Below are positions 44,808 to 47,500 of a DNA stretch of 47,500 bases, piece by piece (positions within the stretch are counted from its first letter, which is position 1; the number at the start of each line of letters is the position of its first letter). Origin of the DNA: Symbiodinium natans. Lineage: Eukaryota > Sar > Dinophyceae > Suessiales > Symbiodiniaceae. Both the position numbers and the translations under genes were made by a program. The notes beneath the pieces were generated by a model. The model saw nothing but the letters and a program-made list of their open reading frames with translations. It ran no database searches and had not been told where the DNA came from. The DNA lies in the NCBI GenBank assembly GCA_905221605.1, contig CAJNDS010002117.1, positions 420,001-467,500 on the forward strand, given 5' to 3'.

Positions 44808-46319
44808 TCATTCCTCGTGGCTTCGGGTCATGTCGGGGGCTGCTTGGGACATGGCTTCTCCCCTATCCGCCCTGTCCCCAGAGCCTCTGTGTATCTCTGA
44901 GACTCTCTCAGGTTCAAGGTGGAACCCAGGCTGTCGGCGATTCCGCGCCAATACACGGAGACGAAAACAGGTTCAACACGGTCAACCCAAATGCAGAGCG
45001 CGTGTCGGACGAGAAGTACCCAAGCTCGCGCCACGCCATTCGGGCAGCCTGGCTGGGACTTGCAGACCTAGACTTGCACAAGTGCAAAGTTGAGGGTTCG
45101 TGCGCTTGCCCGTCGCCCTCTCAAATGTTTTCGCTTTGCCTCCCGCACAAGGGCTGGGGAGTCTTGCACGAAAAGCTCTGCGGCAACCTCGCAAGCAAAC
45201 GGCGTTATTCAAACGAATGCTCGCATGGGTCTGTTGCGAGTATAAAGCCCACAAGATGCACAAAGCACAAGCCGTGCCTTCCGAACTCCTGCAAATTAGT
45301 TGAATGTTTATCCTTGGACCAAATTCCTGGGAGATGCTAAGGTTGCTTGTTGAGCTCTGCTAAGAGATGAGGCCCTTGCAGGCGCAATGAATGCAAGGCT
45401 CTCAGCAAGCTTCTTCCTCGGATGTTGGCACAAGTAGTTGATGTAGGAATGGCTTGATCCAGAGTTGCACATGGTCAGGCGTTTGGCATTCCTGGCACCC
45501 CCTTCATGTTATCGTCTGGGGTAGAGAGACTTGGATTCAAGACGCCGGCAAACAGAATTGGCAACAAAGCAACCAACAAAAGCAAATGAACGTTCACCAT
45601 TTACCATGACAGAAAAACATGCGATTCAAAAATTCAGTACTTCCAACTTCCGAATTGTATCTTTTCATGTTGCTAGGAGAAAATATTTCGGCTGAAAACT
45701 AATCTTCGGGAACGTTCTGCTTGGTGCTTTCACAAGTGTTGGGCGTGGGAGCGTCCCAAGCTATGGGGCCGTCATGGCGAGGGCCAGGGGGCACGTGACC
45801 ACGTATACAGTTTCCAGCGACTGTTCAAAGGCAATGTCGCTGCTTGCTTTCGTAATATGCCACGCGTGATGATCAAGTGTGACTCATCACCGAACTCTCA
45901 TGTCAGACAAGGGTGGAAACATCATGTGCACCCGTACGTCTTGGGCTCGACACTTCGTCTTGTTGGTGGTCTTAGCCTTGTGCTGGGCACGTGAGCAGAC
46001 ATCGCATGTAGCTGCACATGCACACACCAGAGCAGCAGCTGCGACACGCAACGTGCCTACGAAGTATTGGCCCTCGTTCCGCCAAGGTCGCTGCAACTCG
46101 TGCGATCTCCTCGACGATGTCCAGCAACTGGCAGCACTTTTGTTCCGAGACTCCATCTCGCAGCGCGGACGCTCATCTTGAAGTGTTTCATCGCATCCTG
46201 CCTCGGCCAGCGTCTCTTTGGCCTGAGTAGGCAGCACCGACGGGTTGGCACACTGGCCCCGAGATGGCTTGGGCGTTTGCTTTGTCTTCTGAGGCACTTG
46301 CAGAATCGCGGCCAGACAT
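44808..46319 (-). CDS. Multi-exon gene of unknown function, start and end resolved
   Basis: The start ATG at 46319 opens MSGRDSASASEDKANAQAI. It is preceded by AAATTGCAG|G, a good spliced-leader acceptor 31 bases upstream. A probable second exon is 46109-46057 (EIARVAATLAERGPIL). Firm 3' exons with matching phases are 45187-45140 (VAAELFVQDSPALVRE; GAG|G acceptor, GC donor), 45048-44987 (AARMAWRELGYFSSDTRSAF; CCAG|G acceptor, GT donor) and 44871-44808 (ADRGEAMSQAAPDMTRSHEE, stop). A small exon at about 45288-45269 probably precedes them. The middle (45.3-46.05 kb) is not resolved. The protein seems soluble and helical. No family is recognised. Its ATG is 282 bases downstream of the cornichon stop, again a tight tandem arrangement. 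Confidence 0.55.
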
Positions 46320-46601
46320 GCTCTCCTCAATAAGGGTAAGCGACAAGGACCTGCAATTTCAACCATGAAAAAGGCTCACTTAGAAAGAGCGCTGCAGCAT
46401 CTGGTCCATTTCCCACTGGGTACACACATGCAAAGTCGCAACTGCTGCGCTGCTTTTTGCATACATCTCCAAGCTATCGGTATATCTGTGCGAATGGTTC
46501 GTCGGCTCGGAATTCACATGCAGGGTGAGCAACTTCATTATCAATACCAATACAAGGACTGGTGCCTCAATCTAGCTCATGCCAGGGCTAAAGCCAGAAT
46601 C

Positions 46602-47267
46602 TCAATCATACGGTGAGATGCCGTGGACGTGGATATCCATGACTGCACACATCGCACGCGCGAAGTAGATGAATATTGAAACCAAGTATACGAAGAAACC
46701 TGCCATCTGCCATCGTCGCTGGCGGCCATACACCTCTGGCTTGAAGACATCTTTCCTTGCTTGCTCAAACCCCCCCAAAAAGATATTTTTCTCACAAGTC
46801 ACAAAACAACCTTTAACATGTGCAGGCGGTAAGCCACGCTCAAACCAAGTCCCAGTTTCTCGTCAATCTGGTTCCCTCCGGATACGCCTCGCAAGACCTT
46901 CACCGCTGCCCATATAAGCTGGATAGGCGACAGCCACCAGTTTGCCACGAATGGCAGAACTGCGAAGGCATTCAACATGACGAACGCGAGCTCCACTCTA
47001 TGCGCTTGGTTGTAGACCTTGAAGAAGTCCACAGAGTTAATCAGATCCTGGATGGAACAGAACAACATCAATGAAGCAGTCGCAAGCAGTCGCAAGATTC
47101 GAAATTTGCTACTATACGTGTGCAGCAAGCCCTATCCCGACTGAGGGGGTGTCGTACTCCAAGTCTGCAATGGCCTTCAGAGAGTACGCGCTTGATCCTA
47201 GAAGGCCGGTCATTGCGAATAGCAGCGTCATCGAGTCGATGGTCGCGAAAACAGTGAAGAAAACCAT
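46602..47267 (-). CDS. Cornichon-family ER cargo receptor, three exons, complete
   Basis: Exons 47267-47142, 47047-46824 and 46755-46602 join in phase to 167 codons plus TGA. The introns are 94 and 68 nt, with donors TCA|GT and CCT|GC and acceptors CCAG|G and CAAG|G. Cornichon/Erv14 proteins select membrane cargo for COPII export from the ER. The features seen fit: N-terminal membrane segment (2-22), then IADLEYD (35-41, like Y/S-ADLE-D of the family), a DLI polar stretch (43-45), two adjacent hydrophobic segments (61-80, 83-93), DVFKPEVYGRQRRW before the last one (compare DPTEIF...K), and a final segment FFVYLVSIFIYFARAM (137-152). Family members are about 140-160 residues; this one has an extra glycine-rich insert near 96-112. 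The ATG sits in GCCATGG and is preceded by a CGCAG|CC site that could accept a spliced leader. Confidence 0.75.
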
Positions 47268-47500
47268 GGCTTTGACAATGGCTGCGCAGGATGCAATCGC
47301 CCTATCCTCGGAGCCCTTCGACCTTCCCTGGAGCCAAACAACAAAGCTGACAAAGCTCACACATGGCAAAGCTTGTCATGAAGTCACATTCTTTCAAGCT
47401 AACGGGCACTGGGCTTCTGGCAAAGGAAGACTACAAATTGCATTCTTCTGCCTGCGCATGTCTGGAATTTGGTGGGGGTGCACGGTTGCGGCATGCACAT
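47268..47500. other. Right edge, 5' flank of the cornichon gene
   Basis: The frame upstream of the cornichon ATG stays open to about 47369, and a CTCCAG|G site lies at 47327. A longer N-terminus or an upstream exon therefore cannot be excluded. Family alignment favours the ATG at 47267. Nothing else is seen. Confidence 0.4.

Noticed and set aside
46366-46560. Minus-strand frame below the cornichon stop (LEMYAKSSAAVATLH) as an extra cornichon exon
   Set aside because: The cornichon frame ends naturally at 46602. The phase would fit only with an acceptor that breaks the AG|G rule, so it is more likely 3' untranslated sequence.

Overview
The window looks like nuclear DNA of a dinoflagellate, probably of Symbiodiniaceae type. 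This rests mainly on one gene that I could join completely, an eIF4A-III (DDX48/FAL1-type) DEAD-box helicase on the minus strand. It has 22 exons that join in frame to 395 codons plus a stop. Of its 21 introns, 13 start with GC, 7 with GT and 1 with GA, and all 21 end in AG followed by an exonic G. That splice pattern is described for dinoflagellates. Supporting signs are TTTAGGG-type telomere-like repeats, very many simple repeats, and closely spaced genes that mostly point the same way.

Layout: 1-1751 holds no supported gene. The eIF4A-III gene fills 1752-12297 (minus). The terminal exon of another minus-strand gene ends only 96 bases upstream of its start codon (12394-12651). The stretch 12.7-20.7 kb holds repeats and weak open frames. 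A multi-exon minus-strand gene of unknown function lies at 20.8-21.7 kb. It is followed by a long GT/GTGCGT array and a possible plus-strand exon (22.9-23.1 kb). The stretch 23.2-31.6 kb is poor in genes and holds a 10-bp minisatellite, a MITE-like inverted-repeat element and a possible decayed copia-type reverse transcriptase. A single-exon 303-codon minus-strand frame lies at 31.6-32.5 kb inside a 4.5-kb zone of CT/CTT tracts.

From 34.6 to 39.8 kb the sequence is almost wholly repeats. In order these are a degenerate AT-rich satellite carrying a 479-bp insertion with 12-bp target-site-like duplications, a ~100-bp palindromic-unit array that changes direction once, C-runs, interstitial telomere-like blocks, ~115-bp GC-rich repeats, poly-G and poly-AT. 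It resembles a subtelomeric segment lying inside a contig.

The right end (40.9-47.3 kb) is coding again, all on the minus strand. It holds several exon-like frames, a multi-exon gene of unknown function (44808-46319) and a complete three-exon cornichon-family cargo receptor gene (46602-47267). The best supported genes all share one strand, which fits the one-directional gene clusters known in dinoflagellates. The genes are not an obvious functional pathway. eIF4A-III belongs to the exon junction complex and cornichon works in ER export.
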